DNA of 64,000 nt, taken from assembly GCF_024648825.1 (NCBI RefSeq), contig NZ_JANBBE010000001.1, positions 434,001 to 498,000 of the forward strand, in the 5' to 3' direction. The position numbers and the translations under genes are program-made. Below are positions 45,212 to 54,443 of the stretch, piece after piece. Numbering within the stretch: the first letter of the stretch is position 1; each line of letters starts with the position of its first letter. Source of the DNA: Lentzea californiensis (GTDB taxonomy: Bacteria > Actinomycetota > Actinomycetes > Mycobacteriales > Pseudonocardiaceae). The notes beneath the pieces are model-generated. The model was not told the DNA's origin. It searched no databases and saw only the letters and a program-made list of their open reading frames with translations.

Positions 45212-46207
45212 ATGCAACGTTCCCGGCTGCTCCTCCCAGCGCTGACCATGTCAGCGCTGGCACTGTTCGCGCAGGTACCGGCCGGCGGCGCTGCCCCGGC
45301 GATGGAGTGGCGCGAAGTCTTCAACGAAGACGGCTCCATCACACAAGCCCTCACCCCGAAGGCCCCAGCGGAGAAGTCCTCGGACTTCCGAGCCCTGGCA
45401 GCAGCGGACGTGATCCCGGTACAGGTGACCGGCGACTCGTCAGACCGCTTCGACCTGGTCTTCGTAGGCGACGGCTACACAGCCGAAGACCTGGGAACCT
45501 ACGCCGCGAACGTGAAGAGCAAGTGGGAAGAACTCTCAGCGGTAGAGCCCTTCGCCACCTACAAGCAGTACTTCAACGTCTGGCAGGTGAACGTGGTCTC
45601 CACAGAATCAGGCGTAGACCACGACCCGACAAAGGGCCTGCTCAAAAACACCGCACTGGACATGGGCTTCTGGTGCCAGGGCCGCGACGCGAACACAGAA
45701 CGCCTGCTCTGCGTGAACGAAACAAAGGCAAAAGAGTTCGCAGCCCTAGCCCCCCAGTCAGACCAGGTGATCGCCCTGGGCAACACCACAAAATACGGCG
45801 GAGCAGGCGGCTCGGTAGCCACAGCCTCAGGCTCGAACGCCCAAGCGGGCCAGATCGCAATCCACGAGCTAGGCCACTCGATCGGCGGCCTGGCCGACGA
45901 ATACGACTACCCGTACGCAACCTACACAGGCACAGAACCACGAGAATTCAACGTGACCAAGGACCCCACCGGCGCCAAGTGGGGCGAATACCTGGGCCAG
46001 CCCTCCCCAGACGGCGGAGTAATCGCCCCAGTAGAGGGTGCCCGCTACTACAAGAGCGGCCTGTACCGCCCAACAGGCAACTCGATCATGCGAACCCTGG
46101 GCAAGCAGTTCAACTCCATCGGCCGAGACGCCATGATCAAGGCCTTCAAGACAAAAATCCCATCACTGACCGAGCCGGTAACCCCACCCGAACCCGGCAG
46201 CAACTAG
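45212..46207 (+). CDS. Secreted M64-family (IgA peptidase-like) metallopeptidase
   Basis: A 331-aa exported zinc peptidase. Signal peptide ~1-28 (LLLPALTMSALALFAQVPAG). The zinc motif IAIHELGHSIGGLADEYDYP is intact (HELGH plus downstream Asp/Glu) and the preceding DLVFVGDGYTAEDL is characteristic of M64. The substrate is unknown; IgA cleavage is only the founding member's activity. Codon use is unusual for the window: many A-ending codons. Confidence 0.87.
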   Translation: MQRSRLLLPALTMSALALFAQVPAGGAAPAMEWREVFNEDGSITQALTPKAPAEKSSDFRALAAADVIPVQVTGDSSDRFDLVFVGDGYTAEDLGTYAANVKSKWEELSAVEPFATYKQYFNVWQVNVVSTESGVDHDPTKGLLKNTALDMGFWCQGRDANTERLLCVNETKAKEFAALAPQSDQVIALGNTTKYGGAGGSVATASGSNAQAGQIAIHELGHSIGGLADEYDYPYATYTGTEPREFNVTKDPTGAKWGEYLGQPSPDGGVIAPVEGARYYKSGLYRPTGNSIMRTLGKQFNSIGRDAMIKAFKTKIPSLTEPVTPPEPGSN

Positions 46208-46482
46208 CAGCAACCCACAGCGAAGCCGAAGGCGAGCCGTCCTTCCAAACGGGCCAGGCGGTGGGGTCCCATCACCCTCCGCCAAACGCACTCTCTGAGC
46301 AACAGGCAGCCGCCCAACTCGACAGGCGTGCCATCAACCCACCCACGGCGCTACCCCCTGATCAGATTGCCGGGGTCTAAAGCAGAGCCCGGGGCAGAGC
46401 CCCAGGGGAAGCACGCAACGCAAGGTCGCCGCCCGCAAGGTGACCACCCGCAAGGTCGCGCCCCGCCCAGCCGCACCCCAAG
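46208..46482. other. Intergenic stretch between convergent genes, with 15-bp tandem repeats
   Basis: No credible gene. It contains three consecutive 15-bp units of the type CGCAAGGTCGCCGCC (46419-46463) and a small hairpin GGGGC-AGA-GCCCC (46391-46403) that may help terminate both flanking genes. Composition follows the A/C-rich patch. Confidence 0.6.
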
Positions 46483-47040
46483 TCACTCCTTGGCAAGCTC
46501 ATCCAAAACAGGCTGCAAATCCGAAGCCAACACCGGCACCAAGAACACAGCCGCAACCTTATGATCCTTATCAACGACAAAGGTAGACGGCACACTATTA
46601 GCCGGAATACCCTTGAAAACGTTGATGAAGCTCCGAGCAGAAGCATCATAAATAGAAGGATAGGTAAGCGACCGAGACCTCATGAAATCCTGAGGATACT
46701 CCTTGGAAGTCTCCTTGACATCCAACCCGATGACCTGAGTCCCAGCATCGAAGATCTTCTGCATCTCAGGAGCCTCAGTACGACAGGGCCCGCACCAGGC
46801 CCCCCAAATGTTGATGACGACTGGCTTGCCGGCATAGTCGGAGAGCCGAATCGTCTTACCCTCTTCAAGCAGCGACTCGCCCTCGAGCCCCTTCAACTCC
46901 TTGCGCTCGCCAACCGGATACCGGATCTCAACCTGCCCCCCAGGAGCAACGAGATAAAAATCCCCAGCCCCAACCTGAGCAGCATCCTTCCCAGTAGCAC
47001 AGCCAGCAAGCAACAAAACCAGCAGAAGAACCCGCTTCAT
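46483..47040 (-). CDS. resA: Extracytoplasmic thiol-disulfide oxidoreductase ResA/TlpA
   Basis: A 185-aa thioredoxin-fold lipoprotein. Lipobox LLLAGCATG (Cys ~14), then a thioredoxin domain with active site WGAWCGPCRTEAPEM and cis-proline in SVPSTFVVDKD. It keeps the haem-binding cysteines of apocytochrome c reduced, drawing electrons from CcdA. ATG overlaps the phosphatase stop (ATGA). In mycobacteria the order hemL, phosphatase, resA, ccdA, resB, ccsA is the same; here the M64 gene is inserted. Confidence 0.92.
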   Translation of the reverse strand: MKRVLLLVLLLAGCATGKDAAQVGAGDFYLVAPGGQVEIRYPVGERKELKGLEGESLLEEGKTIRLSDYAGKPVVINIWGAWCGPCRTEAPEMQKIFDAGTQVIGLDVKETSKEYPQDFMRSRSLTYPSIYDASARSFINVFKGIPANSVPSTFVVDKDHKVAAVFLVPVLASDLQPVLDELAKE

Positions 47041-47666
47041 GCCCCGGTCACCCGAGGATCAGTAGCCCCCACCGGCTCGGTGTAGGCAATCCGGACAAGC
47101 TGCTCCCCCTCGAAGATCAACGAGGTGAGCGAAGCGAGCGAGCACTCCCTCTTCCGAGGGTCGTGCCACATCCGCTTCCCCTCCAAGAACCGCCGCACGG
47201 TCCAAATGGGCAACTGATGCGAAACACAAACGGCTTCATGCCCCTCAGCAGCAGCCCGAGCCTTCTGCACCGCCCCCATCATCCGATGAGCGATCTCGAT
47301 GTAAGGCTCCCCCCAAGACGGCCGGAAGGGATTCACAAGCTTCGGCCAATGCTGAGGAGACCGCAAAGCCCCGTCCCCCACAGCAACCTTCAACCCCTCG
47401 AACTGGTTGTCGGCTTCGATCAACCGCTCGTCAGTGGCCAGCTCCAACCGATGCGAGTCGGCGATAGGAGAGGCAGTCTGCTGTGCACGGTCCAAAGGGG
47501 ACGCCACGACGTGCACGATGTCGTGGTCCGCCAGGTGCTCGGCCACGGTGAGGGCCTGCTTCTGCCCCCGCTCGGACAGCTTGAAGCCGGGGATGCGGCC
47601 GTAGAGGATGCCGGTCGGGTTGTGCACCTCGCCGTGGCGGAGCAGGTGGACGGTGGTGCGGCTCAC
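47037..47666 (-). CDS. Histidine phosphatase family protein
   Basis: A 209-aa phosphoglycerate-mutase-like phosphatase. The catalytic [19 protein letters not shown] is at the N-terminus with [11 protein letters not shown] and a late [17 protein letters not shown] carrying the second histidine. Its substrate is unknown; position between hemL and resA is conserved in mycobacteria. GTG at 47666 overlaps the hemL stop (GTGA), with AAGGAGG 9 bp upstream. Confidence 0.9.
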   Translation of the reverse strand: MSRTTVHLLRHGEVHNPTGILYGRIPGFKLSERGQKQALTVAEHLADHDIVHVVASPLDRAQQTASPIADSHRLELATDERLIEADNQFEGLKVAVGDGALRSPQHWPKLVNPFRPSWGEPYIEIAHRMMGAVQKARAAAEGHEAVCVSHQLPIWTVRRFLEGKRMWHDPRKRECSLASLTSLIFEGEQLVRIAYTEPVGATDPRVTGA

Positions 47667-48958
47667 TTGCGGGCCTCCTTGGCGGCACGGGCCGCGTGCG
47701 GCAGTGCGTCGGCGATCACGGCGAACTCCTCTTCACCCATGGCGGCGTTCACGAACCACGCTTCGAACGCCGACGGCGGGGCGTAGACGCCTCGCTCCAG
47801 CAGGGCGTGGAAGAACGGCGGGAAGCGCCACGTCTCACATGCCTGCGCGCCCGCGTAGTCCTTCACCTCGGTGGAGCCGAAGAACACGCTCACCAGGTTG
47901 CCGGCGAACTGCACGCGGTGCTCGACGCCCGCCTCGGTCAGCGAGGCCGTGAAGAGCGCGCCGAGGCGCGTGGCGTTGCGGTTCAGTGCCGTGTAGACCT
48001 CGTCGTCGGCCGCGCGCAGCGTCGCGAGTCCGGCGGCCACCGCGACGGGGTTACCCGACAGCGTGCCCGCCTGGTAGACGGGACCGGAGGGGGCGAGCCG
48101 CTCCATCACGTCGGCACGGCCGCCGAAAGCGGCCGCCGGGAGTCCGCCGGACATGACCTTGCCGAACGTGTAGAGGTCGCCGGGCACGCGCTCCAGGCCG
48201 AACCAGCCGGCGCGCGAGACGCGGAAGCCCGTCATGACCTCGTCCATGACCAGCAACGCGCCGTCGGCGTCGCAGATCTCACGCAGGCCCGCGTTGAAGT
48301 CGGCACCCGGTGCGACGGCGCCCATGTTGCCCGCCGCGGCTTCGGTGATGACGCAGGCGATCTCGCCGGGGTTCTCCGCGAACGCCGCGCGCACGGCCTC
48401 GATGTCGTTGTACGGCAGCACGATCGTGTCCTCGGCCTGCGCGCCCGTTACCCCGGGCGAGCTCGGCAGGCCCAGGGTCGCGACGCCCGAACCGGCCTGG
48501 GCCAGCAGCGCGTCGACGTGACCGTGGTAACAACCGGCGAACTTGATGACCTTGCGGCGCTCGGTGAAGCCGCGCGCGAGGCGGATCGCGCTCATCGTGG
48601 CCTCGGTGCCCGAGTTGACCAGACGGACCTGGCGGACCGGCTCGACGCGGTCGATCAGCTCGGCCGCGAGCTCGATCTCGCCCTCGGTGGGCGTGCCGAA
48701 CGACAGCCCGGACGCAGCGGCCTTCTGCACCGCCTCGACCACGGACGGGTAGGCGTGCCCGAGGATCATCGGGCCCCACGAGGCCACCAGGTCGACGTAC
48801 CGGTTGCCGTCCGCGTCCCACAGGTGCGGACCCTCGCCGCGCACCATGAAGCGCGGGGTGCCGCCGACGGAGTGGAACGCCCGCACCGGAGAGTTGACCC
48901 CGCCGGGGGTCAGCGTCGACGCGCGCTCGAACAGGGCCTGGGATCGACTCGCAGTCAC
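47663..48958 (-). CDS. hemL: Glutamate-1-semialdehyde 2,1-aminomutase
   Basis: PLP enzyme (431 aa) making 5-aminolevulinate in the C5 haem pathway. [38 protein letters not shown] and the PLP-lysine region [17 protein letters not shown] are diagnostic. GTG at 48958 ([10 protein letters not shown]); the open frame upstream has no family similarity. It follows HemA (glutamyl-tRNA reductase, 55376-56692) in the pathway. Confidence 0.95.
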   Translation of the reverse strand: MTASRSQALFERASTLTPGGVNSPVRAFHSVGGTPRFMVRGEGPHLWDADGNRYVDLVASWGPMILGHAYPSVVEAVQKAAASGLSFGTPTEGEIELAAELIDRVEPVRQVRLVNSGTEATMSAIRLARGFTERRKVIKFAGCYHGHVDALLAQAGSGVATLGLPSSPGVTGAQAEDTIVLPYNDIEAVRAAFAENPGEIACVITEAAAGNMGAVAPGADFNAGLREICDADGALLVMDEVMTGFRVSRAGWFGLERVPGDLYTFGKVMSGGLPAAAFGGRADVMERLAPSGPVYQAGTLSGNPVAVAAGLATLRAADDEVYTALNRNATRLGALFTASLTEAGVEHRVQFAGNLVSVFFGSTEVKDYAGAQACETWRFPPFFHALLERGVYAPPSAFEAWFVNAAMGEEEFAVIADALPHAARAAKEARK

Positions 48959-48969
48959 GTACCCCAGTC

Positions 48970-49335
48970 TCACATGTCGGAGTCGGCGGCTTTCTGCGGC
49001 CGGGTACGCACGGCCAGCAGGACCTGCCGCACCGCGTCGAGAGCGAGGACCACGGCCAGCGTGACGGCGCCGGCGGCGGTGCCCAGCCAGTTGCCGAGGT
49101 AGCGCGTGGAGGTCAACGGCTCGCGCCCCTCCAACGGGTACTCCAGCCGCACCACGCCGCGGTTCCAGCACCACACGGCGAGGACCACGAGCAGGACGAT
49201 CGCGACGGCCTCACCCGCGGCGATGAGCCACCGCCTGGGCTGGTGCAGGCTCGGACCGGCCGGCGGCGCCTGCTCAGGCTCCTCCACCACGGTGTCCGAC
49301 TCCGGCTCAGTCACGGCCTCTGTCACGTCGCTCAC
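48970..49335 (-). CDS. Two-helix membrane protein upstream of hemL
   Basis: A ~121-aa protein with an acidic N-terminal tail ([17 protein letters not shown]), two transmembrane helices ([40 protein letters not shown]) and a basic C-terminus. Not recognised. GTG at 49335 overlaps the stop of the DUF3093-like gene (GTGA). Confidence 0.68.
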   Translation of the reverse strand: MSDVTEAVTEPESDTVVEEPEQAPPAGPSLHQPRRWLIAAGEAVAIVLLVVLAVWCWNRGVVRLEYPLEGREPLTSTRYLGNWLGTAAGAVTLAVVLALDAVRQVLLAVRTRPQKAADSDM

Positions 49336-49751
49336 CTTCTCACGACCCGCCGCAGCGCCGCGAGGAAGGCTTCCGGATCGCGCGCCCACGCCAGCACCAC
49401 CGAGCCGTCGACCAGCCGCAACGGCACGGCGGTCGTCCCCTTGGGCACCGACCAGCCGCCGCCGAGCACCTTCGCCCCGGCCGGCGCGCCGACGTCCTGA
49501 CAGGCCTCGATCATCGCGACCGGCAGCTTCTCCCGCCCGAACCGCGCGTCCTCGGCCGTGAGCTCGATGCTGCCGGTCTTGACCCGCCCGTACACCCACA
49601 GCACCGCGCCGAGGGTCAGGCCGAGTCCGGCGACGGCCCACAGCGTCACGGACGCGGGCCCGGTGAACAGCTCGACCAGGTACCCGGCGACGGCGAACGC
49701 CGGGCCCCACAGGAGCGGCCACCAGCTGCTGCCGGACTCGCGGTAGAGCAC
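49332..49751 (-). CDS. DUF3093-like membrane protein
   Basis: A 139-aa protein with YRESGSSWWP, two helices (LLWGPAFAVAGYLVELF, VTLWAVAGLGLTLGAVLWV) and a C-terminal beta-rich domain (LPVAMIEACQDVG, VVLAWARDPEAFLAAL). This pattern fits DUF3093, a family without known function. GTG at 49751 overlaps the upstream stop (TAGTG). Confidence 0.7.
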   Translation of the reverse strand: MLYRESGSSWWPLLWGPAFAVAGYLVELFTGPASVTLWAVAGLGLTLGAVLWVYGRVKTGSIELTAEDARFGREKLPVAMIEACQDVGAPAGAKVLGGGWSVPKGTTAVPLRLVDGSVVLAWARDPEAFLAALRRVVRR

Positions 49752-50497
49752 TAGCGGACGAACCTGTTCGACGCCGGCAGGAACTGCAGCACGATGGCCG
49801 CGACGGTCAGTCCGATCACGACGATGCAGATCGCCACGCTCGGCTGCCAGACCCGCGCACCGATCGACATGAACGTGATCCCGATCATCGCCACGAAGCC
49901 GAGCCCGCCGAGGATCGTGAGCAGGATGCGCGCCCAGTTCTGGCCGTTGCGCAGCACGATCGCGAACGCGACGTACGGCGCGGCGGCGACCAGCATCACG
50001 AACCCGAAGATCACCGCCATGGCCCGCACGCCGATCTCGCCCGCCCGGCGGTCCTCCTCCGTGACGATGCTGTCCTGGGTGAGGAAGAAGTCGGCGTTGA
50101 CGAGCAGCATCACCGGCAGCACGGCCACGGAGAGCAGCGCGCCCACGATCCAGATCCACATCGCGGCGTTGATCGTGGCCGGGCGCGCCGGCGGCAGCTC
50201 GTGGGACTGCACCGGCGACATCGGGTAGCTCGCCTGGGCGACCTGGTTCACCTGGTAGTGCCCACCGGGTGGGGCGGGATAGGCGCTGGTGGAGTTCTGC
50301 CACCCGGCGTCGGCCGGGTTCTGCCACTGGGCGTGCTCGAGTGGCGGTGCCAGCTCGGGCGCGGGCGGCATGGGCGGCCCCATGTTGTTCACGGCGGTCA
50401 CCTCGTACGTCCCGGCCGTCGCGCCGTACTCGGCCCGCTGGGCCTGCGGGACGTCCGCGCTCGGCTGCCAGGGGTTCGGGTCTTGCGGATTGCTCAC
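49751..50497 (-). CDS. Four-helix membrane protein with Pro-rich N-terminus (NWARI family)
   Basis: A 248-aa protein. Residues ~1-105 are Pro/Gln/Asn-rich and disordered; four helices follow. Between helices 2 and 3 lies NGQNWARILLTILGG, shared with the gene at 51349-51858 and, more weakly, with those at 50494 and 50895. It belongs to a tight string of small membrane genes between hemL and hemB. Function unknown. Confidence 0.7.
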   Translation of the reverse strand: MSNPQDPNPWQPSADVPQAQRAEYGATAGTYEVTAVNNMGPPMPPAPELAPPLEHAQWQNPADAGWQNSTSAYPAPPGGHYQVNQVAQASYPMSPVQSHELPPARPATINAAMWIWIVGALLSVAVLPVMLLVNADFFLTQDSIVTEEDRRAGEIGVRAMAVIFGFVMLVAAAPYVAFAIVLRNGQNWARILLTILGGLGFVAMIGITFMSIGARVWQPSVAICIVVIGLTVAAIVLQFLPASNRFVR

Positions 50498-50898
50498 TGC
50501 TCACGCACCTCCGCCAGCCACTGTGCCGTACGCGCCTGCCACGTGAAGACGATTGCGGCACAGATGAGCAGCAAAGTGACCAAGCTCGAAGCGCTGATCC
50601 CGACGAACAGGATCCAGACCATGTGCACGATCGCGACGGCCGACAGCGCGACCCGCGCCCATTTCCTGCGCTTCAGGAACAACCGGGTGAGCCACGCGTA
50701 GGCCGCCACGAAGATGACCGCGGCCGCGGTCAGCGTGCCCAGGAAGCTCGTGACCTGCGCGGACGTCCAGCCGGTCAGCCGGTACACCTCACCGCGCTGG
50801 AACCACAGCCCCGCGGTCGTGAAGAGGACGAAGACGGCGGTCGCGAGCCACAGGCCGGCCGCGATGCGAACGGACCGAGGCGTGTCGTCTTCCTTCAC
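50494..50898 (-). CDS. Four-helix membrane protein (RKWARV variant)
   Basis: A 134-aa protein with four predicted helices and a KRRKWARVALSAVA motif equivalent to the NWARI motif of its neighbours. GTG at 50898 overlaps the upstream stop (GTGA); its stop overlaps the next start. Probably arisen by tandem duplication. Function unknown. Confidence 0.68.
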   Translation of the reverse strand: MKEDDTPRSVRIAAGLWLATAVFVLFTTAGLWFQRGEVYRLTGWTSAQVTSFLGTLTAAAVIFVAAYAWLTRLFLKRRKWARVALSAVAIVHMVWILFVGISASSLVTLLLICAAIVFTWQARTAQWLAEVREQ

Positions 50899-51338
50899 GC
50901 CAGTTGCTCGCGCTCGACCAGGTACTCGGTCGACTGCCGGAAGTAGAACAGCACCAGGCCCGACATGGCGATCAGCACCGGCACGACGGCCAGCCCGTTG
51001 CCGATCATCTGGAAGAAGAGGGTCAGCAGCACCGTGATCATCAACCCGGTGCGGCTCTTCTTCAGCCCGCCCTTGACCTTGCCGGCGAACCACACGGCGA
51101 GCGCGGCCAGCACGATCGAGCCGACCAGCACGGCGACGACGATCGCGGTGGCCGTCGACTCGATCATCTCCGGCGTCAGCCCGGCGTCGGTGGACGTGGC
51201 CTTCACGTTGTCGATCAGGAGCTGCTTGTTGGCGAACTGGAACACGGCGGCGAGCACCCAGAGGACGGCACCGGCCACGACGAGCCAGTAGCCCGCGGTG
51301 ATCGTGCCAGGGGTGCCCGATTCCTTCGGAGACGTCAC
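50895..51338 (-). CDS. Four-helix membrane protein, paralogous group
   Basis: A 147-aa protein with four helices; the loop equivalent to NWARI reads KKSRTGLMITVLLTLFF, so this is the most diverged member of the group. The second extracytoplasmic loop is about 35 residues. GTG start at 51338, 10 bp after the next paralogue upstream. Confidence 0.68.
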   Translation of the reverse strand: MTSPKESGTPGTITAGYWLVVAGAVLWVLAAVFQFANKQLLIDNVKATSTDAGLTPEMIESTATAIVVAVLVGSIVLAALAVWFAGKVKGGLKKSRTGLMITVLLTLFFQMIGNGLAVVPVLIAMSGLVLFYFRQSTEYLVEREQLA

Positions 51339-51348
51339 GGTCGCGAAC

Positions 51349-51858
51349 TTAGGACGGCCGCACCGCGCTGTCCACCGCGGCCCGCTTCCTGAAGTGCGCG
51401 GACACCCGGTACATCAGTACGATCGCGGACGCGTCCAGCACGGTGGTGACCGCCGTGACGGCCAGGTCGACCGGACGCATCTCGACGCCGAGCGATGCCG
51501 CGACCCCGCTGCCCCAGGCGACCAACCGGAACAGTCCGAACGCGACGGACGCACCGCCGAGCACGGTCAGCACGATCCGGGCCCAGTTGCGGCCGCGCGC
51601 CATCGCGTTCGCCAGCCGCGTGTACGCGACCAGCACGGCCACGGCGATCAGCAGTCCGAAGAGGACACCGCCGTTGACGTTCGCGTCGATCTGGTCCTGT
51701 CCCAGCGCCGGGTTCTGGCGTCGCACCTCGGCCACGAGCATCTCGCGGTCGAGGAGCTGCTCCAGGAACCGCAGCATGCCGACGCACGCGCTGGCGATCC
51801 ACAGCCAGCGCGAGACGTCGACCAGCTTCGGGACGGGAGTGCCTACCGGTCCAGCCAC
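51349..51858 (-). CDS. Four-helix membrane protein (NWARI family)
   Basis: A 169-aa protein with helices near residues 17-32, 64-80, 93-113 and 129-150 and the motif [18 protein letters not shown] at 51858 lies 16 bp inside the end of hemB, so it is translationally linked to haem synthesis genes. The family has no assigned function; co-location with hemB and hemL is the only clue. Confidence 0.7.
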   Translation of the reverse strand: MAGPVGTPVPKLVDVSRWLWIASACVGMLRFLEQLLDREMLVAEVRRQNPALGQDQIDANVNGGVLFGLLIAVAVLVAYTRLANAMARGRNWARIVLTVLGGASVAFGLFRLVAWGSGVAASLGVEMRPVDLAVTAVTTVLDASAIVLMYRVSAHFRKRAAVDSAVRPS

Positions 51859-52817
51859 CGGGCGGCTTCCACTGCCCAGTACGTCAGCACGATGTCCGCG
51901 CCGGCGCGGCGGATGGACGTGAGCGACTCGAGGATCGAGCGCTCCCGGTCGATCCAGCCGTTCGCGGCAGCGGCCTCGATCATCGCGTACTCGCCGGAGA
52001 TCTGGTACGCCGCAACGGGAACGTCCGAGACCTCGGCGACCGCGCGCAGCACGTCCAGGTACAGCAGGGCGGGCTTGACCATGACCATGTCCGCGCCCTC
52101 GGCGAGGTCCAGCTGCACCTCGCGGATCGCCTCACGGGCGTTCGCCGGGTCCTGCTGGTAGGTCTTGCGGTCACCCGCGAGCTGCGACTCGACGGCGTCG
52201 CGGAACGGGCCGTAGAACGCCGACGCGTACTTGGCGGAGTAGGCGAGGACGCCGGTGTCGTGCAGGCCCGCCTGGTCCAGGGCGTTGCGGATGAAGGCGA
52301 TCTGGCCGTCCATCATGCCGCTCGGGCCGACGACGTGGGCACCGGCGCGCGCCTGCGCGACGGCCATCTCGCCGTAGACCTCGAGGGTCGCGTCGTTGTC
52401 GACCGTGCCGTCGGCGGCGAGCACGCCGCAGTGGCCGTGGTCGGTGAACTCGTCGAGGCAGCAGTCCGACATCAGAACGGTGCTGTCGCCCAGTTCCGAG
52501 CGCAGGTCGCCCAGGGCGGCGTTGAGGATGCCGTCCGGGTCGGTGGCGCCGGAACCGACGGCGTCGCGCCCGGCCGGGACGCCGAACAGCATGATGCCGC
52601 CGACGCCTGCCTGCACGGCCTCGACCGCGGCCTTGCGCAGCGAGTCACGTGAGTGCTGCAAGACGCCCGGCATGCTGCTGATCTCAGCAGGCTCGGCCAG
52701 GCCTTCCTTGACGAACATCGGCAGCACGAGCTGCCTCGGGCGCACCTCGGTCTCGGACACGAGGCGGCGCATGGCGGGCGTCGTGCGCAGACGCCTCGGC
52801 CGGTGCAGTGGGTACAT
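51843..52817 (-). CDS. hemB: Delta-aminolevulinic acid dehydratase (porphobilinogen synthase)
   Basis: A 324-aa enzyme condensing two 5-aminolevulinate molecules. [31 protein letters not shown] (Schiff-base lysine region) and [12 protein letters not shown] (second lysine) are present. The ATG at 52817 ([11 protein letters not shown]) has GGGAG upstream; the longer frame to 52859 would run into the terminator hairpin and is rejected. Confidence 0.95.
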   Translation of the reverse strand: MYPLHRPRRLRTTPAMRRLVSETEVRPRQLVLPMFVKEGLAEPAEISSMPGVLQHSRDSLRKAAVEAVQAGVGGIMLFGVPAGRDAVGSGATDPDGILNAALGDLRSELGDSTVLMSDCCLDEFTDHGHCGVLAADGTVDNDATLEVYGEMAVAQARAGAHVVGPSGMMDGQIAFIRNALDQAGLHDTGVLAYSAKYASAFYGPFRDAVESQLAGDRKTYQQDPANAREAIREVQLDLAEGADMVMVKPALLYLDVLRAVAEVSDVPVAAYQISGEYAMIEAAAANGWIDRERSILESLTSIRRAGADIVLTYWAVEAARWLDR

Positions 52818-52847
52818 CTGGAGACTCCCTGACAGAAGAGAGTCGAA

Positions 52848-52877
52848 GGGGCCACTCAAAGGATCTTGAGTGGCCCC
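52848..52877 (-). terminator. Perfect hairpin between hemD and hemB
   Basis: A 12-bp perfect stem (GGGGCCACTCAA and complement) with a 6-nt loop. On the minus strand it lies 15 bp after the hemD stop and is followed by TTCGACTCTCTTCTG, a modest pyrimidine run. It would end or attenuate rex-hemACD transcription before hemB. Confidence 0.75.
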
Positions 52878-52892
52878 GACGGCTTCACTGGA

Positions 52893-54425
52893 CTAGCTGC
52901 GGCGCAGACGCTTGGTCTTGCGCGGAGGAGGCAGCGCTCCCTCGGCGCGCAACCGGGCGGCGTGGGCGGCCAGCGCGTCGACCAGCGCGGGCACGTTCGC
53001 CTCCTCGGGCTGCACGTCGACCCGGAGGCCGAACTCCCGCGCCGTCTCGGCGGTCTGCGGGCCGATGCACGCGACGAGCGTGCGGGCGTGCGGCTTGCCC
53101 GCGATGCCGACCAGGTTCCGCACGGTCGACGACGAGGTGAAGCACACCGCGTCGAAGCCACCGGACTTGATCATCTCGCGGGTGTCGGCGGGCGGCGGGG
53201 CCGCACGCACGGTGCGGTACGCCGTCACGTCGTCGATCTCCCAGCCACGTTCGCGCAGGCCGGCGGCCAGCGTCTCGGTGGCGATGTCGGCCCGCGGCAG
53301 CAGCACGCGGTCGACCGGGTCGAGGATGTCGTCGTAGGGCGGGAAGTCGTTCAGCAGGCCCTCGGACGACTGGTCACCCGACGGCACGAGCTCCGGGATG
53401 ATGCCGAACGAACGCACCTTCGCGGCCGTGGCCTCGCCGACGCAGGCGATCTTCACACCGGAGAACGCACGGGCGTCCAGGCCGAACTCGCGGAACTTCT
53501 CCCACACCGCGCGGACGGCGTTGGTCGAGGTGAAGACGACCCACTGGTAGCGGCCGTCGACGAGACCCTTGACCGAACGTTCCATCTGCGCGGGGCTGCG
53601 GGGCGGCTCGACCGAGATCGTCGGCACCTCGACGGCGATGGCGCCGTGCGAGTGCAGACGCTCGGACATCGCGCCGGCCTGCTCCTTGGTCCGCGGGACC
53701 AGCACTCGCCAGCCGTACAGCGCCCGCGACTCCCACCAGGAGAGCTTCGAGCGGTTGGCGGCGGCGGCACCGACGGTGACGACCAGCGGGCCGCCCATCT
53801 CACCGGCGTCGGCCGCGACGGCGGCCAGCGTGGTGTCGATGGTGCGCTGCTGGAAGCCGGTGCCTTCGGCGGTGACGGCGACCGGGGTCTGCGGCGCGAG
53901 GCCGTTCTCGACCAGGTTCGACGCGGCCTCGGCCAGGTGCGAACCGGTCGCGTGCAGCACGAGCGTGCCGGGCGCGGCGGCGAGGCCGGCCCAGTCCGTC
54001 ACCGCGCGGACGTCGACCTCGGTGTGCACGCCACCGAGAGCCACACCCGCGTACGCCGGAACCGCGGTGCCCGAGGGCACACCGGGTACGACGTCGAACG
54101 GGATCGTCGACTTCGCGACGGCCTGCGCTTCCTTGACGACCGAGTCGAGCGTCAGCGGGTCACCCGCGACGAGACGAACGACGGTCGCGCCGTTGCGCGC
54201 CTCGTTCACCAGGTCCTTGGCCACGTCGGCGGACTCACCGACAGCGGGGCGGACCTCGACTCCCTCCGGCACGGTCGCGAGGACGTCCGAGGGAACGTCC
54301 GGGTCGGTGACCACGAGTTCAGCCCTGGTGAGCAAGTCGTGGGCCCGGACCGTGAGCAGCCCGGTGTCGCCGGGGCCGGAGCCCACGAAGGCGATGCGTC
54401 CGGGGGTCTTGCGTGCGCGGGTCAT
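52893..54425 (-). CDS. hemD: Bifunctional uroporphyrinogen-III C-methyltransferase / uroporphyrinogen-III synthase
   Basis: A 510-aa fusion. The N-terminal ~240 residues are a SAM-dependent tetrapyrrole methylase (IAFVGSGPGDTGLLTVRAHD, VRLVAGDPLTLDS, VPGVPSGTAVPAYAGV), which would lead to sirohaem or B12. The C-terminal ~260 residues are HemD-type uroporphyrinogen-III synthase (WRVLVPRTKEQAG, VDRVLLPRADIATETLAAGL, VCFTSSSTVRNLVGIAG). The C-terminus is Lys/Arg-rich. ATG at 54425 has GGGAG 7 bp upstream; ATG at 54440 is a weaker alternative. This fusion is normal in actinobacteria. Confidence 0.93.
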   Translation of the reverse strand: MTRARKTPGRIAFVGSGPGDTGLLTVRAHDLLTRAELVVTDPDVPSDVLATVPEGVEVRPAVGESADVAKDLVNEARNGATVVRLVAGDPLTLDSVVKEAQAVAKSTIPFDVVPGVPSGTAVPAYAGVALGGVHTEVDVRAVTDWAGLAAAPGTLVLHATGSHLAEAASNLVENGLAPQTPVAVTAEGTGFQQRTIDTTLAAVAADAGEMGGPLVVTVGAAAANRSKLSWWESRALYGWRVLVPRTKEQAGAMSERLHSHGAIAVEVPTISVEPPRSPAQMERSVKGLVDGRYQWVVFTSTNAVRAVWEKFREFGLDARAFSGVKIACVGEATAAKVRSFGIIPELVPSGDQSSEGLLNDFPPYDDILDPVDRVLLPRADIATETLAAGLRERGWEIDDVTAYRTVRAAPPPADTREMIKSGGFDAVCFTSSSTVRNLVGIAGKPHARTLVACIGPQTAETAREFGLRVDVQPEEANVPALVDALAAHAARLRAEGALPPPRKTKRLRRS

Positions 54426-54443
54426 CAGGGCACTCCCCATCGA

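Larger units (their letters stand above)
44300..47480. other. Patch of strand-asymmetric composition (A and C over T and G on + strand)
   Basis: For roughly 3.2 kb the plus strand is rich in A and C and poor in T; in the line 44821-44880 I count about 20 A and 2 T by eye. The bias is in synonymous positions and crosses gene orientation: the plus-strand M64 gene uses A-ending codons (GCA, CCA, ACA), while the minus-strand genes use T-ending codons. Both edges are fairly sharp. Neighbouring genes show no such bias. Confidence 0.7.

Noticed and set aside
46328-46564. A 78-codon frame in the intergenic region after the M64 gene
   Set aside because: It runs over the 15-bp tandem repeats and into the opposite-strand resA gene, with no ribosome site or recognisable sequence.
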